A stretch of DNA of 64,000 nt from Gemmobacter lanyuensis (GTDB lineage Bacteria; Pseudomonadota; Alphaproteobacteria; Rhodobacterales; Rhodobacteraceae), in assembly GCF_014652355.1 (NCBI RefSeq), contig NZ_BMYQ01000008.1, positions 62,001 through 126,000 on the forward strand, given 5' to 3'. A program made the translations under genes and the position numbers. The notes beneath the pieces are model-generated. The model ran no database searches and was not told the DNA's origin. It saw only the letters and a program-made list of their open reading frames with translations. Shown here in pieces: positions 23,205 through 33,613 of the stretch (position 1 is the first letter of the stretch; each line of letters opens with the position of its first letter).

Positions 23205-24269
23205 TCAGCGCGGTTGGGCTTGGGACAGGGTTTCGACCAGGCTGGCCATGTCGGCGGGCAACGGGGCCTCGAACTGCAGCTCTTCGCCGGTGACGGGGTG
23301 AACAAAGCCCAGCGTCGCCGCGTGCAGCGCCTGACGGGGGAAGGTATTGGCGGCCTCGGCTGCCCCCTCACCCACGGATTTCGGCGCCACGCGGCGCTTG
23401 CCGCCATAGGTCTGATCCCCGATCAGACCATGCCCCGCATGGGCCATATGCACACGGATCTGATGGGTGCGGCCGGTTTCCAGCCAGCATTCCACAAGGC
23501 TTGCCACGGCGGGCGTGCCGTAGCTTTCCAGCACGCGGACGCGGGTCACGGCATGGCGGCCCTCGTTCCAGACCACGGCCTGACGCTGGCGGTCGGTCTT
23601 GTGGCGCGCAAGATTGGTGGCGATCCGCAGGATGCCGCCGTTTTCAAAGCTGACGCCCCGCACCCCGCGCAACCGCGGATCAGCGGCCGAGGGCATGCCA
23701 TGCACCAGCGCCAGGTAATGGCGGTTCACGGTATGGCGTTCGAACTGCGCGGCCAGGCCGTGATGGGCACGGTCGCTTTTGGCGACAACCAGCAGCCCCG
23801 AGGTATCCTTGTCGATCCGGTGCACGATCCCCGGCCGCTTTTCCCCGCCCACGCCCGACAGCGTATCCCCGCAATGCCAGAGCAGCGCATTGACCAGCGT
23901 GCCGGTGTAAGACCCCGGCGCCGGATGAACGACCATGCCCACCGGCTTGTTCACCACGATCAGATCGGCGTCCTCCCAGATCACCTCAAGCGGGATGTTC
24001 TCGGCCAGCGTATCGACATCGGCAGCCTGCCCGACGATCAGCTCATAGACCTCACCTTCCGCGACGCGGGCCTTGGGGTCGGTCACGGGCTGGCCCGCCT
24101 TGCGGACATCGCCCGCCGCGATCATCTTCATCAGACGCGAGCGCGAGAGCGACGCCTCCTCTGGCACCTCGCGCACAAGCGCCTTATCAAGACGGTCCGG
24201 CGGGTCTTCGCCGATCACAACGCGCAGGATGCCTTCGGGCAGATCATCGTCATCGGGGGACAGGGACAT
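23205..24269 (-). CDS. rluD: RluA-family 23S rRNA pseudouridine synthase (RluD-like)
   Basis: The 354-residue enzyme has an N-terminal S4 RNA-binding domain (about 25-75) and a pseudouridine synthase core with catalytic Asp153 in HRIDKDTSGLLVVAK. RTHQIRVHMAHAGHGLIGDQTYGG is a further family block. RluD modifies helix 69 of 23S rRNA; assignment to RluD rather than RluC/RluA is by domain layout and length. The start codon shares CATG (24267-24270) with the divergent gene, and GAGG lies seven bases upstream on its strand. Confidence 0.88.
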   Translation of the reverse strand: MSLSPDDDDLPEGILRVVIGEDPPDRLDKALVREVPEEASLSRSRLMKMIAAGDVRKAGQPVTDPKARVAEGEVYELIVGQAADVDTLAENIPLEVIWEDADLIVVNKPVGMVVHPAPGSYTGTLVNALLWHCGDTLSGVGGEKRPGIVHRIDKDTSGLLVVAKSDRAHHGLAAQFERHTVNRHYLALVHGMPSAADPRLRGVRGVSFENGGILRIATNLARHKTDRQRQAVVWNEGRHAVTRVRVLESYGTPAVASLVECWLETGRTHQIRVHMAHAGHGLIGDQTYGGKRRVAPKSVGEGAAEAANTFPRQALHAATLGFVHPVTGEELQFEAPLPADMASLVETLSQAQPR

Positions 24270-24567
24270 GGATGAGACCTCGGAACAGCTGGAGCTTCCG
24301 CCCTCGCTGCGCTGGCTGAAATGGCTGGTGACGGCGCTGACCGCCACGTTGATCCTGGGCGTCATAACCATCGTGGGGCTGCTTGTCACGCGGCTGCCCA
24401 CCTCGACCGCGCCGGAATGGCCGGAAAATCTTGCCCTGCCCGCAGGCGTCACGCCCGAGGCGATCACCCGCGGCAAGGACTGGATCGGGGTGGTGGGCAA
24501 GGATGGGCAGATCTACATCTTTGACACGTCGGGCAAACTGACCCGGCAGATCGCCATTGCGCCCTGA
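24268..24567 (+). CDS. Small membrane protein, DUF6476-like
   Basis: A 99-residue protein with a 16-residue cytoplasmic start, one transmembrane helix (about 20-44, LVTALTATLILGVITIVGLLV) and a periplasmic tail of about 55 residues that looks like a small beta domain (DWIGVVGKDGQIYIFDTSGKLTRQIAI). It resembles the DUF6476 proteins of Rhodobacterales as I remember them. Function is unknown. Its ATG overlaps the start codon of rluD on the other strand, and a GGGGGACAGGGAC leader precedes it. Confidence 0.75.
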   Translation: MDETSEQLELPPSLRWLKWLVTALTATLILGVITIVGLLVTRLPTSTAPEWPENLALPAGVTPEAITRGKDWIGVVGKDGQIYIFDTSGKLTRQIAIAP

Positions 24568-24570
24568 CCG

Positions 24571-25017
24571 CTAGCCCAGCACTTTGGCGAAATAGACACG
24601 GTCAAAGCCGTTCTCCACCCCCCGCCCAGTTTCCCGATAGCCGAGATGGGGATAAAGGCCTAGGTTCGCGGCCATCTTGGCGTTGGTGTAAAGCCGCACC
24701 TCGGGCAGCGCCTGCGCGCGGGCCAGGGTCTCGCAATGCGCAATCAGCAGGCGGCCCAGCCCCTGCCCCACAGCCCTTGGATGCACGGCCACGCTTTCCA
24801 GCAACATATGGTCCGCCCGCGGCACACAGACGACATACCCCTGCGGCATCCCCTGCACATCTTCGGCCACCGACACCTGCCCAGCCGCGATCTGGGCCGG
24901 AAAATCGGCATCCATCGGCGCGGGGCGACGGCCGATCTCGGGCACATAGCGGGCATAGGCAGCCTCGGCGCAGGCCCGCAGGAAGGCCGCATCTGCGGGC
25001 CGGGCAAGGCGGATCAT
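24571..25017 (-). CDS. GNAT-family N-acetyltransferase
   Basis: A 148-residue single-domain GNAT protein: MIRLARPADAAFLRACAEAAY at the start, acetyl-CoA-binding VHPRAVGQGLGRLLIAHCE, and LYTNAKMAANLGLYPHLGYRE near the end. GAGGA lies five bases before the ATG at 25017. It ends three bases after the converging DUF6476-like gene. The substrate is unknown. Confidence 0.85.
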   Translation of the reverse strand: MIRLARPADAAFLRACAEAAYARYVPEIGRRPAPMDADFPAQIAAGQVSVAEDVQGMPQGYVVCVPRADHMLLESVAVHPRAVGQGLGRLLIAHCETLARAQALPEVRLYTNAKMAANLGLYPHLGYRETGRGVENGFDRVYFAKVLG

Positions 25018-25166
25018 CGGGGTCCTCAAACTGGTTTCGCGGCAGCAAAGCACAGGCGGGCGCCCGCGCCAATCGGCAAAACCGACCTGCCGCCGTCGCG
25101 GATGGCATTGCCGGGGCGGACAGGGCGGTCCAGCATATGATCAAATCAGACCAAGGGGAGCCGGGG

Positions 25167-26603
25167 ATGCTGGAACGTTTCGGGGCGCGCGATGCGACGG
25201 ATCTGGCGGCGCTGATCGCGCGGGGCGAGGTGACCGCGGAAGAGGCGCTGGAAAGCTCGATCACCGCGGCCGAGGCCATCAACCCGCAGATCAATGCGGT
25301 GGTCCTGCCGCAGATCGACACCGCCGCACGCAATCTGAAGGCGGGCCTGCCGCGCGGCCCCTTTCGGGGGGTGCCTTTCCTGATCAAGGATCTGGGGTGC
25401 GAGGCGGTGGATTTCCCCTCGCACAACGGCTCGCGGCTGCTGGCGGACACGCGCTACGGGCAGGATAGCGCGATTTTTGACCGCATCCGCGCCACCGGCG
25501 TCGTCACCTGGGGGCGCACCACCAGCCCCGAAGGCGGGATCGGCGCCGCGACCGAGGCGGCGGTTTACGGCGGCCCCACGCGCAACCCCTGGAACCTGGA
25601 TCACACACCGGGCGGATCTTCGGGCGGGGCCGGGGCGGCGGTGGCCGCGGGGATCGTGCCCTTTGCCCATGGATCGGACGGGGGCGGATCGGTCCGCATC
25701 CCGGCATCCTGCTGCGGGCTGTTCGGGTTCAAACCCACGCGGGCGCGTTTGCCCGATGGCCCCTATGTCGGCGAGGGCTGGGCGGGCATGGCGATTGACG
25801 GCTTCCTGACCCGGTCGGTGCGGGATACGGCGGTGATACTGGATGCCTGCGCCGGGGCCGATCCGGGTGCGCCCTACCATGCCCCGCCCTTGGCGCGCAG
25901 CCATGCGGATGCGATCAGCCGCCCCCCGCGCCGCCTGCGGGTGATGCTGGTGGAAACAACCTTCACCGGCGCGCCGATCCACCCCGAGGTGCGCGCGGTG
26001 GTGCAGGCCGCGGCGCGGTTGCTGGAGGGGCTTGGCCATGTTGTCGCCCCCGGCCTGCCCGCCGCCGATGTGCCGATGATGATGCGCGCCTGGACCGATA
26101 TCGTTGGCATCGGCACGGCCCTTGGCATCCGCAAGGCGCTGAAGGGCCGCCCCCTGACCGCGGATCTGGTCGAGGGCGTCGGCCGCGGTGCCTGCGCCCA
26201 TGCCGAAACCCTGCATCCGACCCGTTATCTTGAGGCCGTGGGCCAGATCCACACCTTTGGCCGCCAGATGGCCGCCGCCTTCGCGGGGGTGGACATCATT
26301 CTGTCGGCCACGCTGGCCGAACCGCCCGCCACCATCGGCCGCTTTGATCACCGCACCGAGGATTACGTGGGATATCGCACCGGCCCCGGCGGGATCTTCG
26401 AATATTCCCCCTTCTGCGCCGTCTTCAACGCGAGCGGACAGCCTGCGGCCTCTCTCCCCCTGGGGTTCAGCAGCATGGGCCTGCCCATCGGCGTGCATCT
26501 GGCCGCGCCCTTTGGCGCGGATGAGGAGTTGATCGCCCTTTGTGCAGAAGTTGAGAAATGTGGCGATTGGCTGGCGCGAAAACCGCCGCACCGGGTGAAA
26601 TGA
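25167..26603 (+). CDS. Amidase-signature hydrolase, first of two flanking an ABC transporter
   Basis: A 478-residue amidase-signature enzyme with the Ser-cisSer-Lys triad visible: Lys in VPFLIKDLG, cis-Ser in [14 protein letters not shown], and nucleophile Ser in [13 protein letters not shown]. Such enzymes hydrolyse amides, carbamates or N-acyl amines. An AAGGGGAG site precedes the ATG. The polyamine-type ABC transporter genes start 63 bases downstream on the same strand and a second, different amidase ends the cluster, so it may process an imported amide. The substrate cannot be read from sequence. Confidence 0.9.
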   Translation: MLERFGARDATDLAALIARGEVTAEEALESSITAAEAINPQINAVVLPQIDTAARNLKAGLPRGPFRGVPFLIKDLGCEAVDFPSHNGSRLLADTRYGQDSAIFDRIRATGVVTWGRTTSPEGGIGAATEAAVYGGPTRNPWNLDHTPGGSSGGAGAAVAAGIVPFAHGSDGGGSVRIPASCCGLFGFKPTRARLPDGPYVGEGWAGMAIDGFLTRSVRDTAVILDACAGADPGAPYHAPPLARSHADAISRPPRRLRVMLVETTFTGAPIHPEVRAVVQAAARLLEGLGHVVAPGLPAADVPMMMRAWTDIVGIGTALGIRKALKGRPLTADLVEGVGRGACAHAETLHPTRYLEAVGQIHTFGRQMAAAFAGVDIILSATLAEPPATIGRFDHRTEDYVGYRTGPGGIFEYSPFCAVFNASGQPAASLPLGFSSMGLPIGVHLAAPFGADEELIALCAEVEKCGDWLARKPPHRVK

Positions 26604-26666
26604 CTTGCGCCACGCAGCGAAGTCGCAAAATATGATCAAAAAATCAGATCATCATCAGGGACGGGA

Positions 26667-27728
<1,062 letters not shown>

Positions 27729-27731
27729 GCC

Positions 27732-28640
27732 ATGAGCCTTGAAGACGACGCTCGCGCCCGAAACGTCAGGTCTGCCTGGGCGCTTTCAGCCCCGGCGCTT
27801 CTGATCCTTCTGCTGGCGGCGGCGGGGCCCTTGCTGATCGTGGCGGTCTATTCCTTCCTCAGCCCCGGCAAATACGGGAATGTCGAATGGGTCTTCAGCC
27901 TGGATGGCTGGCGCGGCATCCTGTTCACTAAGGATATCTTTGACGACACGCTGAAGCTGGCCGATGCCCATCTGACGATCTTCTGGCGGTCGGTGAAGTT
28001 GTCGCTGCTGACGACTGGCATCACTTTTCTGGTGGGGTTTCCAACCGCCTGGTTCATAGCCACGCGGCCCCCGCGGGCCCGGGCCTTCTGGCTGTTCCTG
28101 ATCACCATTCCCTTCTGGACCAACCTCCTGATCCGCACCTTCGCCATCAATGAGGTGATCCGCAACGAGGGGCTGTTCAACACGGTGATGATCAAGCTGG
28201 GCCTCTTCGACACGCCGCTGCGGATCATCAATACCGATGCGGCGGTGCTGATGGGGATGACCTATGTCTATCTGCCGCTGATGGTGCTGCCGCTGTTTGC
28301 GGCGATCGACCGCTTCGACATGCGGCTTCTGGAGGCGGGCTATGACCTTTATGCCAGCCGCTGGCAGGTGCTGCGCCGGGTGATCCTGCCCATTGTGAAA
28401 CCGGGGATCATCGCGGGGTCGATCCTCGTCTTCGTGCCCTCGCTGGGGGCCTATGTCACGCCGCGCGTGTTGGGCGGCGGCAAGAACATGATGATCGGCA
28501 ATTTCATCGAGCTGCAGTTCGGACAGGGCCGCAACTGGCCTCTGGGCGCGGCGCTGTCGATGACGCTGCTGATCGTGGTGATGGCGGCGCTGCTGATCTA
28601 TGTGCGCGCGGCAAACAAGGGGGGCAATGGCCATGGCTGA
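27732..28640 (+). CDS. ABC transporter permease (PotB-like)
   Basis: A 302-residue inner-membrane permease with about six transmembrane helices and the coupling EAA loop around LEAGYDLYASRWQVLRRVILPIVKPGI. The insert between the first two helices (SPGKYGNVEWVFSLDGW) is typical of PotB/PotH. It starts three bases after the ATPase gene and overlaps the next permease, so the four transporter genes form one operon. Confidence 0.9.
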   Translation: MSLEDDARARNVRSAWALSAPALLILLLAAAGPLLIVAVYSFLSPGKYGNVEWVFSLDGWRGILFTKDIFDDTLKLADAHLTIFWRSVKLSLLTTGITFLVGFPTAWFIATRPPRARAFWLFLITIPFWTNLLIRTFAINEVIRNEGLFNTVMIKLGLFDTPLRIINTDAAVLMGMTYVYLPLMVLPLFAAIDRFDMRLLEAGYDLYASRWQVLRRVILPIVKPGIIAGSILVFVPSLGAYVTPRVLGGGKNMMIGNFIELQFGQGRNWPLGAALSMTLLIVVMAALLIYVRAANKGGNGHG

Positions 28641-29436
28641 TGCAAGCTTCCAGCCGAGCCGGATTCCGGGCTTTGCCACCGTCGCGGTGCTGGCCTTTGT
28701 CTGCCTCTACCTGCCGATCTTCACGCTGGTGGCCTATGCCTTCAACGCCGGCACCTCGATCGCCGTGTGGGAGGGTGTGTCGCTGCATTGGTTCGCCCGT
28801 GCCTGGGAAAATGAGGCCGTGAAATCCGCGACGCTGCGGTCACTTCTGATCGCGACCACGGCTTCGGCGGTGTCCACGGCGGTGGCGACGCTGGCCGCCC
28901 TTGGCACCACCCGCCGCGCAGCCTATCACGGGCAGACCTTCATCTATGTGCTGATCAACCAGCCCCTCATGGTGCCGGAAATCGTAACGGCGGTGGCGCT
29001 GATGATCTTCTTCGGCGTCATCAAGCAATGGACCGGCTATCAGGGGCTTGGCTATCTGATCCTGGCGCATACGGCCTTCTGCATTCCCTTTGCCTATCTG
29101 CCGATCCGCGCGCGGCTGGAGGGGATGGACCTCAGCCTTGAAACCGCGGCCTCGGATCTTTACGCAAGCAACTGGCAGACCTTCCGCCATGTCACCCTGC
29201 CCCTGCTGGCACCGGGTATCCTTGCGGGCGCCATGCTGGCCTTCGTCATCAGCCTTGATGATGTCGTGATCACCGAATTCGTGAAATCAGGCGGGCAGGA
29301 TACCCTGCCCACCTATATGCTGGGCCAGATGCGCCGGGCCATCACGCCCGAGGTCAATGCGATCTCGACCGGGTTGCTGGGGCTGACCGTGATCCTCTTG
29401 ACGGCCTTCTTCCTGCTGACGCGCAAGAAGGGCTGA
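28633..29436 (+). CDS. ABC transporter permease (PotC-like)
   Basis: A 267-residue permease with about six helices and the EAA loop LETAASDLYASNWQTFRHVTLPLLAPGI. The ISLDDVVITEFVKSGG segment is typical of PotC/PotI. The ATG at 28633 is preferred to one at 28627 because the G-rich ribosome-binding site lies seven bases before it; it overlaps the previous gene by eight bases. Confidence 0.88.
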   Translation: MADASFQPSRIPGFATVAVLAFVCLYLPIFTLVAYAFNAGTSIAVWEGVSLHWFARAWENEAVKSATLRSLLIATTASAVSTAVATLAALGTTRRAAYHGQTFIYVLINQPLMVPEIVTAVALMIFFGVIKQWTGYQGLGYLILAHTAFCIPFAYLPIRARLEGMDLSLETAASDLYASNWQTFRHVTLPLLAPGILAGAMLAFVISLDDVVITEFVKSGGQDTLPTYMLGQMRRAITPEVNAISTGLLGLTVILLTAFFLLTRKKG

Positions 29437-29487
29437 AACTTTCCCCCAAAAGCCACCAAGACCAAGAACCAACAGGAGCGTAAGACG

Positions 29488-30513
29488 ATGAAGACCTTTC
29501 TGACGGCGACAGCGATCCTTCTGGCCGGAACGAGCCTTGCCTCGGCCGAGGGACAGCTGCAGCTTTACAACTGGGGCAATTACACCAGCCCCGAACTGCT
29601 GGCGAAATTCGAGAAGGAAACGGGGATCAAGGTCACCGTCACCGATTACGACAGCAACGATACCGCGCTGGCCAAGATCGAAGCCGGCGGACATGGCTTT
29701 GACCTGGTGGTGCCTTCGGCCAATTACGTGCCGATCTGGGTGGAAAAGGGTCTGATCGTAGAACTCGATCAGTCGAAGCTGCCCAATCACAAGAACATCG
29801 CTCCGGAATGGATGGATGTGGCCTGGGACCCGGGCCGCAAATTCTCGATCCCGTGGCAGTGGGGCTCGACCGGGATTGCCGTAAACACCAAGGTCTATGG
29901 CGGCGACATCAACACCGCCGAAGTATTCCTGAATGTGCCCGATGAGCTGAAAGGCAAGATCAACGTCGTCCCCGAGATGAATGACGTGGTGTCGATGGCC
30001 GTGATGTGGGCCGGGGGTGAGCCCTGCACCGAAGATACCGAGGTGCTGAAGAAGGCCCGCGATGCGCTGATTGCGGCCAAGCCCGACTGGATCAGCATGG
30101 ATTACGGCGCGACCGAGAAGCTGTCGAACAACGACTGGGCGGCCAGTGTGAACTGGAACGGATCCTCGATGCGCGCCCGCGTGGCGAACCCGGATGTGGC
30201 CTATGGCTATCCGCGCGAAGGCTATCCGCTGTTCATGGATTCGGTCGCGTTGCTGAAGGATGCCCAGAACGTCGAGGAAGCCTACAAGTTCCTCGATTTC
30301 ATCATGGTGCCGGAAAATGCCGCGATGATTTCGGCCTTCGCGCGCTATGCCAATGGCATCGCCGGGTCCGAGGCCTTCATGCCCGAAGACATGAAGACCG
30401 CGCCCGAGGTGGTGATCCCGGAAGAGTTCAAGGCGGCGGGGCATTTCCTGCCGACCTGTTCGGGCAAGGCGCAGGACTATGTGACGGCGATCTGGACCGA
30501 GCTGCAGAAATAA
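29488..30513 (+). CDS. PotD/PotF-like periplasmic substrate-binding protein
   Basis: A 341-residue binding protein with a signal peptide (KTFLTATAILLAGTSLASA, cleavage before EGQLQLYNW). The mature start YNWGNYTSPE and VVPSANYVPIWVEKGLI match the PotD family, and FMDSVALLKDA covers the usual ligand Asp (the preceding Trp is Phe here). This supports a cationic or amine-type ligand, but changes in aromatic ligand residues leave the substrate open. AGGAG lies upstream, and a conserved intergenic element follows the stop. Confidence 0.88.
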   Translation: MKTFLTATAILLAGTSLASAEGQLQLYNWGNYTSPELLAKFEKETGIKVTVTDYDSNDTALAKIEAGGHGFDLVVPSANYVPIWVEKGLIVELDQSKLPNHKNIAPEWMDVAWDPGRKFSIPWQWGSTGIAVNTKVYGGDINTAEVFLNVPDELKGKINVVPEMNDVVSMAVMWAGGEPCTEDTEVLKKARDALIAAKPDWISMDYGATEKLSNNDWAASVNWNGSSMRARVANPDVAYGYPREGYPLFMDSVALLKDAQNVEEAYKFLDFIMVPENAAMISAFARYANGIAGSEAFMPEDMKTAPEVVIPEEFKAAGHFLPTCSGKAQDYVTAIWTELQK

Positions 30514-30532
30514 GCGCCTGTGGCACGGTCGC

Positions 30533-30580
30533 GCGGGGGGCTGTCTGCCCCCCGCACCCCCCGAGGATATTTGCAGACAG
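30533..30580 (+). repeat. Conserved intergenic element, copy 2 (GAGGATATTT type)
   Basis: A perfect 9-base hairpin GCGGGGGGC/GCCCCCCGC (30533-30541 and 30547-30555) is followed by ACCCCCCGAGGATATTT. CTGTCTGC (30541-30548) has its exact complement GCAGACAG at 30573-30580, so two alternative structures are possible. It shares the G-run hairpin, CCGCACCCCC and GATATTT with copy 1 at 111-156. It lies between a binding-protein gene and an amidase gene. Confidence 0.7.
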
Positions 30581-30595
30581 AAAATGGAAGCAGGC

Positions 30596-32005
30596 ATGGC
30601 GCTGACCGATCTGAGTGCCACGGAGTTGTCGCGGCGGATTGCGGCGCGGGAGGTGAAGCCCTCGGAGGTGATGGAGGCGCATCTGGCGCGGGTGGCCGCA
30701 GTGAATGGCGCGGTCAATGCGGTGGTCAGCCTGCGGGATGCCGATGAGTTGATGGCCGAGGCGCGGGCGGCGGATGAGGCGCCGCGGCGGGGCTGGCTGC
30801 ACGGGATTCCGGTGGCGGTGAAGGATCTGGTGGCGGTGCGCGGACTGCGGACGACCTGGGGATCGCCACTTTATGCCGATCATGTGCCCGGGACGGATGA
30901 TCTGATTGCCACGCGGATGCGGGCGGCGGGGGCGATTTTCACCGGCAAAACCAATACGCCCGAATGGGGGCATGGGTCCCACAGTTTCAATCCGGTCTTC
31001 GGGGTGACGCGCAACCCCTACGATCTGGCGCGGACGGCGGGGGGATCTTCGGGCGGGGCTGCGGCGGCGCTGGCGGCACGGATGGTCTGGGTCGCGGATG
31101 GCAGCGACATGATGGGGTCGCTGCGGAACCCGGCCGCCTTCTGCAATGTCTATGGGTTTCGCCCCAGTTATGGCTTGGTGCCCAGCGATGCGGTGGGCGA
31201 TACTTTCATGGCGACGCTGGCCACCGAAGGTCCGATGGCGCGCAATGTTGAGGATCTCGCGCGGTTTCTGGAGGTACTGGCGGGCGAGAATCCCGAGGTG
31301 CCGTTTGGCCGGGCGGGGGAGCCGTTTGCCGCGCGGCTGGAGATGGATTTGCGCGGCAAGCGCATCGGCTGGCTGGGGGACTGGGGCGGTGCCTTTGGCT
31401 GCGCGCCGGGGATTTTGGAGCGCTGCGAGGCGGGGCTGCGGGTGCTGAATGATCTCGGGGCCGAGGTGGTGCCGGTGGCGCCCCCCTTCCCCGCAGAAAA
31501 GCTCTGGCAGGCCTGGTTGACCTTGCGGGCCTTTCTGAACGCGGGCGCGAAGGGGGCGCTTTATGCCGATCCTGCGAAGCGCACCCTGCTGAAGCCCGAG
31601 ACGCAATGGGAGATCGAACAGGGGCTGCGCGTGACCGCCGCCGAGGTGCATGAGGCGAGCGTGATCCGGTCGCGCTGGTATGCGCGGGCGGCCAAGCTGT
31701 TCCGCAGCCATGATGCGCTGGTGATGCCTGCGGCGCAGGTCTGGCCCTTTGCCGCGGATCTGCGCTGGCCCACGCAGATCGGCGCGCGGGCGATGGACAC
31801 TTATCACCGCTGGATGGAGGTCGTTGTGCCCGTGAGCCTGATCGGCTTGCCGTCACTGGCCCTGCCTTGCGGGTTCGGGCCGCAGGGTCTGCCGATGGGG
31901 ATGCAGCTGATCGGGCCTTTCGGGGCGGATGCGCGGGTGCTGGCCATGGGGCAGCAGTACCATCTGGCGACCGACTGGCCGGGGCGTCAGCCGCCGGGGA
32001 TCTGA
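30596..32005 (+). CDS. Amidase-signature hydrolase, second of two flanking an ABC transporter
   Basis: A 469-residue amidase with Lys in IPVAVKDLV, cis-Ser in AGGSSGGAAAAL and nucleophile Ser in GSDMMGSLRNPAAF. The DMMGSLRNPAAF variant places it in a different subgroup from the amidase at 25167. The ATG at 30596 has GGAAG upstream; an earlier ATG at 30584 lacks a site. It closes the amidase-transporter-amidase cluster. Substrate unknown; hydrolysis of an imported amide is inferred. Confidence 0.9.
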   Translation: MALTDLSATELSRRIAAREVKPSEVMEAHLARVAAVNGAVNAVVSLRDADELMAEARAADEAPRRGWLHGIPVAVKDLVAVRGLRTTWGSPLYADHVPGTDDLIATRMRAAGAIFTGKTNTPEWGHGSHSFNPVFGVTRNPYDLARTAGGSSGGAAAALAARMVWVADGSDMMGSLRNPAAFCNVYGFRPSYGLVPSDAVGDTFMATLATEGPMARNVEDLARFLEVLAGENPEVPFGRAGEPFAARLEMDLRGKRIGWLGDWGGAFGCAPGILERCEAGLRVLNDLGAEVVPVAPPFPAEKLWQAWLTLRAFLNAGAKGALYADPAKRTLLKPETQWEIEQGLRVTAAEVHEASVIRSRWYARAAKLFRSHDALVMPAAQVWPFAADLRWPTQIGARAMDTYHRWMEVVVPVSLIGLPSLALPCGFGPQGLPMGMQLIGPFGADARVLAMGQQYHLATDWPGRQPPGI

Positions 32006-32238
32006 TCCGGGGTCGGATCGGGCGGGGTATCGGCGGCGATGCCGGGCTGCAGATCGCGGGGCGCACGCACCACGGCGCGGCCGGTTTCAAGCCGCACCTG
32101 GCACAGGCCGTTGCTTTGCCCTTCGATCATGCCCGCCTGACCCAGATCCTGCAGATGCACCAGAAGACCCGGTTCGCAGCTGACAACCGGCAGGGCCATG
32201 GCAGGCATCGGCAAAAGCAGGAGAAAAAGGTAACGCAA
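31987..32238 (-). CDS. Small exported protein of unknown function
   Basis: An 83-residue frame with a clear signal peptide (RYLFLLLLPMPAMA) followed by a short mature part with two Cys and a Pro-rich tail (ADTPPDPTPDQIPGG). The start is TTG with GAGG five bases upstream; an internal ATG would cut away the signal peptide. Its last 19 bases overlap the converging amidase. I do not recognise a family. Confidence 0.55.
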   Translation of the reverse strand: MRYLFLLLLPMPAMALPVVSCEPGLLVHLQDLGQAGMIEGQSNGLCQVRLETGRAVVRAPRDLQPGIAADTPPDPTPDQIPGG

Positions 32239-32368
32239 GGCGGCCTCAGGGGTTGTGCGAAGGGCCTATCTGCCAGCAATCGGCGGAAAGGGCCAGAGGC
32301 GGCAAGCCGCTTGCCCCGGGGCTTGGCTTCGGACTATGCCGGGGGCGCAAGACAGACGGGGGAACGGG

Positions 32369-33613
32369 GTGCGGCTCTATCGCACGATTATGCGGGCCTT
32401 GATGCCGGTGCTGCTGGGGCAGGCGCTGTTGCAACGGCTGCGCGGGCGGCTGGAGGCCGGGGCGCTGGCGGAGCGGCTGGGTGCGCGGGGGGCGGGCCCG
32501 GTGGATCTGTGGCTTCATGGCGCCTCGAACGGAGAGCTGACTTCGGCCCGCTGGGTGGTTGAGCGGATGCTGGCGCTGCGCCCCGATCTGCGGATCGTGG
32601 TGACCTGCAACAGCGGCACGGCGCGGCGCATGGTGGCGGGCTGGGCGCTGCCGCGTGTGGCGGTGCGGCTTGCGCCCTTCGACACGCCCAGCGCCGTGGC
32701 GCGGTTCCGCAAGGCTTGGTCGCCGCGCGCGTTGATCTGTCTGGAAAATGAGCTTTGGCCCGAGCGGATCACCCAAATGGCGGGGGTGGGGCCGGTCATC
32801 TTTCTGGGCGCGCGGATGTCGGAGGGGTCGGCCCGCAACTGGGGCCGTGTTGCGCCCGGGTTGATGGCGGCGATGCTGGGGCAGGTCACGCTTCTGTCGG
32901 CGCAGGATGCCGGATCGGAGGCACGGTTTCGGGCGCTGGGTCTGCCCGCGCGGGCGCTGGGGCCGCGGCTGATGCTGAAGGCCCGGGCGGGGGCGACCAC
33001 GGGGGTCGATCTGCCGTTTGCCCCGGTGGCGGCGCGGGCGCGGACAGTGCTTGCGGCATCGACCCATCCGGGGGAGGAGGGGCCGATCCTGCGCGCCTTC
33101 GCCAAGGCCAAAGCGGCGGGGGCGGTCGATCTGTTGATCCTTGCGCCCCGCCACCCGCGCCGGGGAGCCGAGATCGCGGCCCTGATCGCGGCAGAGGTGT
33201 TGACCATGGCGCGGCGGTCCGAGGGGCAGGCGCCGGGCGCCGAGACGGCGGTTTACCTTGCCGATACGCTGGGCGAGATGCCCTTCTGGTATGCCATGGC
33301 CGGGATCACCGTGATCGGCGGTACCTTCGGGGATGCGGGTGGCCATACGCCCTATGAACCGGGGCAACAGGGATCCTGCATCCTGCACGGGCCGAATGTC
33401 GCGAATTTTGCCGAGGTCTTTGCCGCACTGGATACGGCCGGCGCGGCGGTTCCGGTGACGGAGGAGAGCCTTGCTACCGTACTGACCACCCTGCCCGAAG
33501 ACCGACAGGCGGAACTGGCTGCGGCGGCGACGCGGGTCTTGCAGCCGCAGGACGAAGGGGCGCTGATCTCGGCGCTGATGGCCGCCCTGCCCCCGGATCA
33601 GCCCAGGGGATAG
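32369..33613 (+). CDS. waaA: Kdo transferase WaaA
   Basis: A 414-residue glycosyltransferase that adds Kdo to lipid A precursor at the inner membrane. Family blocks are WLHGASNGELTSA, the acceptor-site ALICLENELWPE, STHPGEEGPI, ILAPRHPRRGAEI, YLADTLGEMPFWYAMAGITVIGGTF and GHTPYEPGQQG. I chose the GTG at 32369 (VRLYRTIMRAL), which has a G/A-rich site and a typical WaaA start; ATG at 32336 is the alternative. It overlaps the converging thpR by 16 bases. Confidence 0.88.
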   Translation: MRLYRTIMRALMPVLLGQALLQRLRGRLEAGALAERLGARGAGPVDLWLHGASNGELTSARWVVERMLALRPDLRIVVTCNSGTARRMVAGWALPRVAVRLAPFDTPSAVARFRKAWSPRALICLENELWPERITQMAGVGPVIFLGARMSEGSARNWGRVAPGLMAAMLGQVTLLSAQDAGSEARFRALGLPARALGPRLMLKARAGATTGVDLPFAPVAARARTVLAASTHPGEEGPILRAFAKAKAAGAVDLLILAPRHPRRGAEIAALIAAEVLTMARRSEGQAPGAETAVYLADTLGEMPFWYAMAGITVIGGTFGDAGGHTPYEPGQQGSCILHGPNVANFAEVFAALDTAGAAVPVTEESLATVLTTLPEDRQAELAAAATRVLQPQDEGALISALMAALPPDQPRG

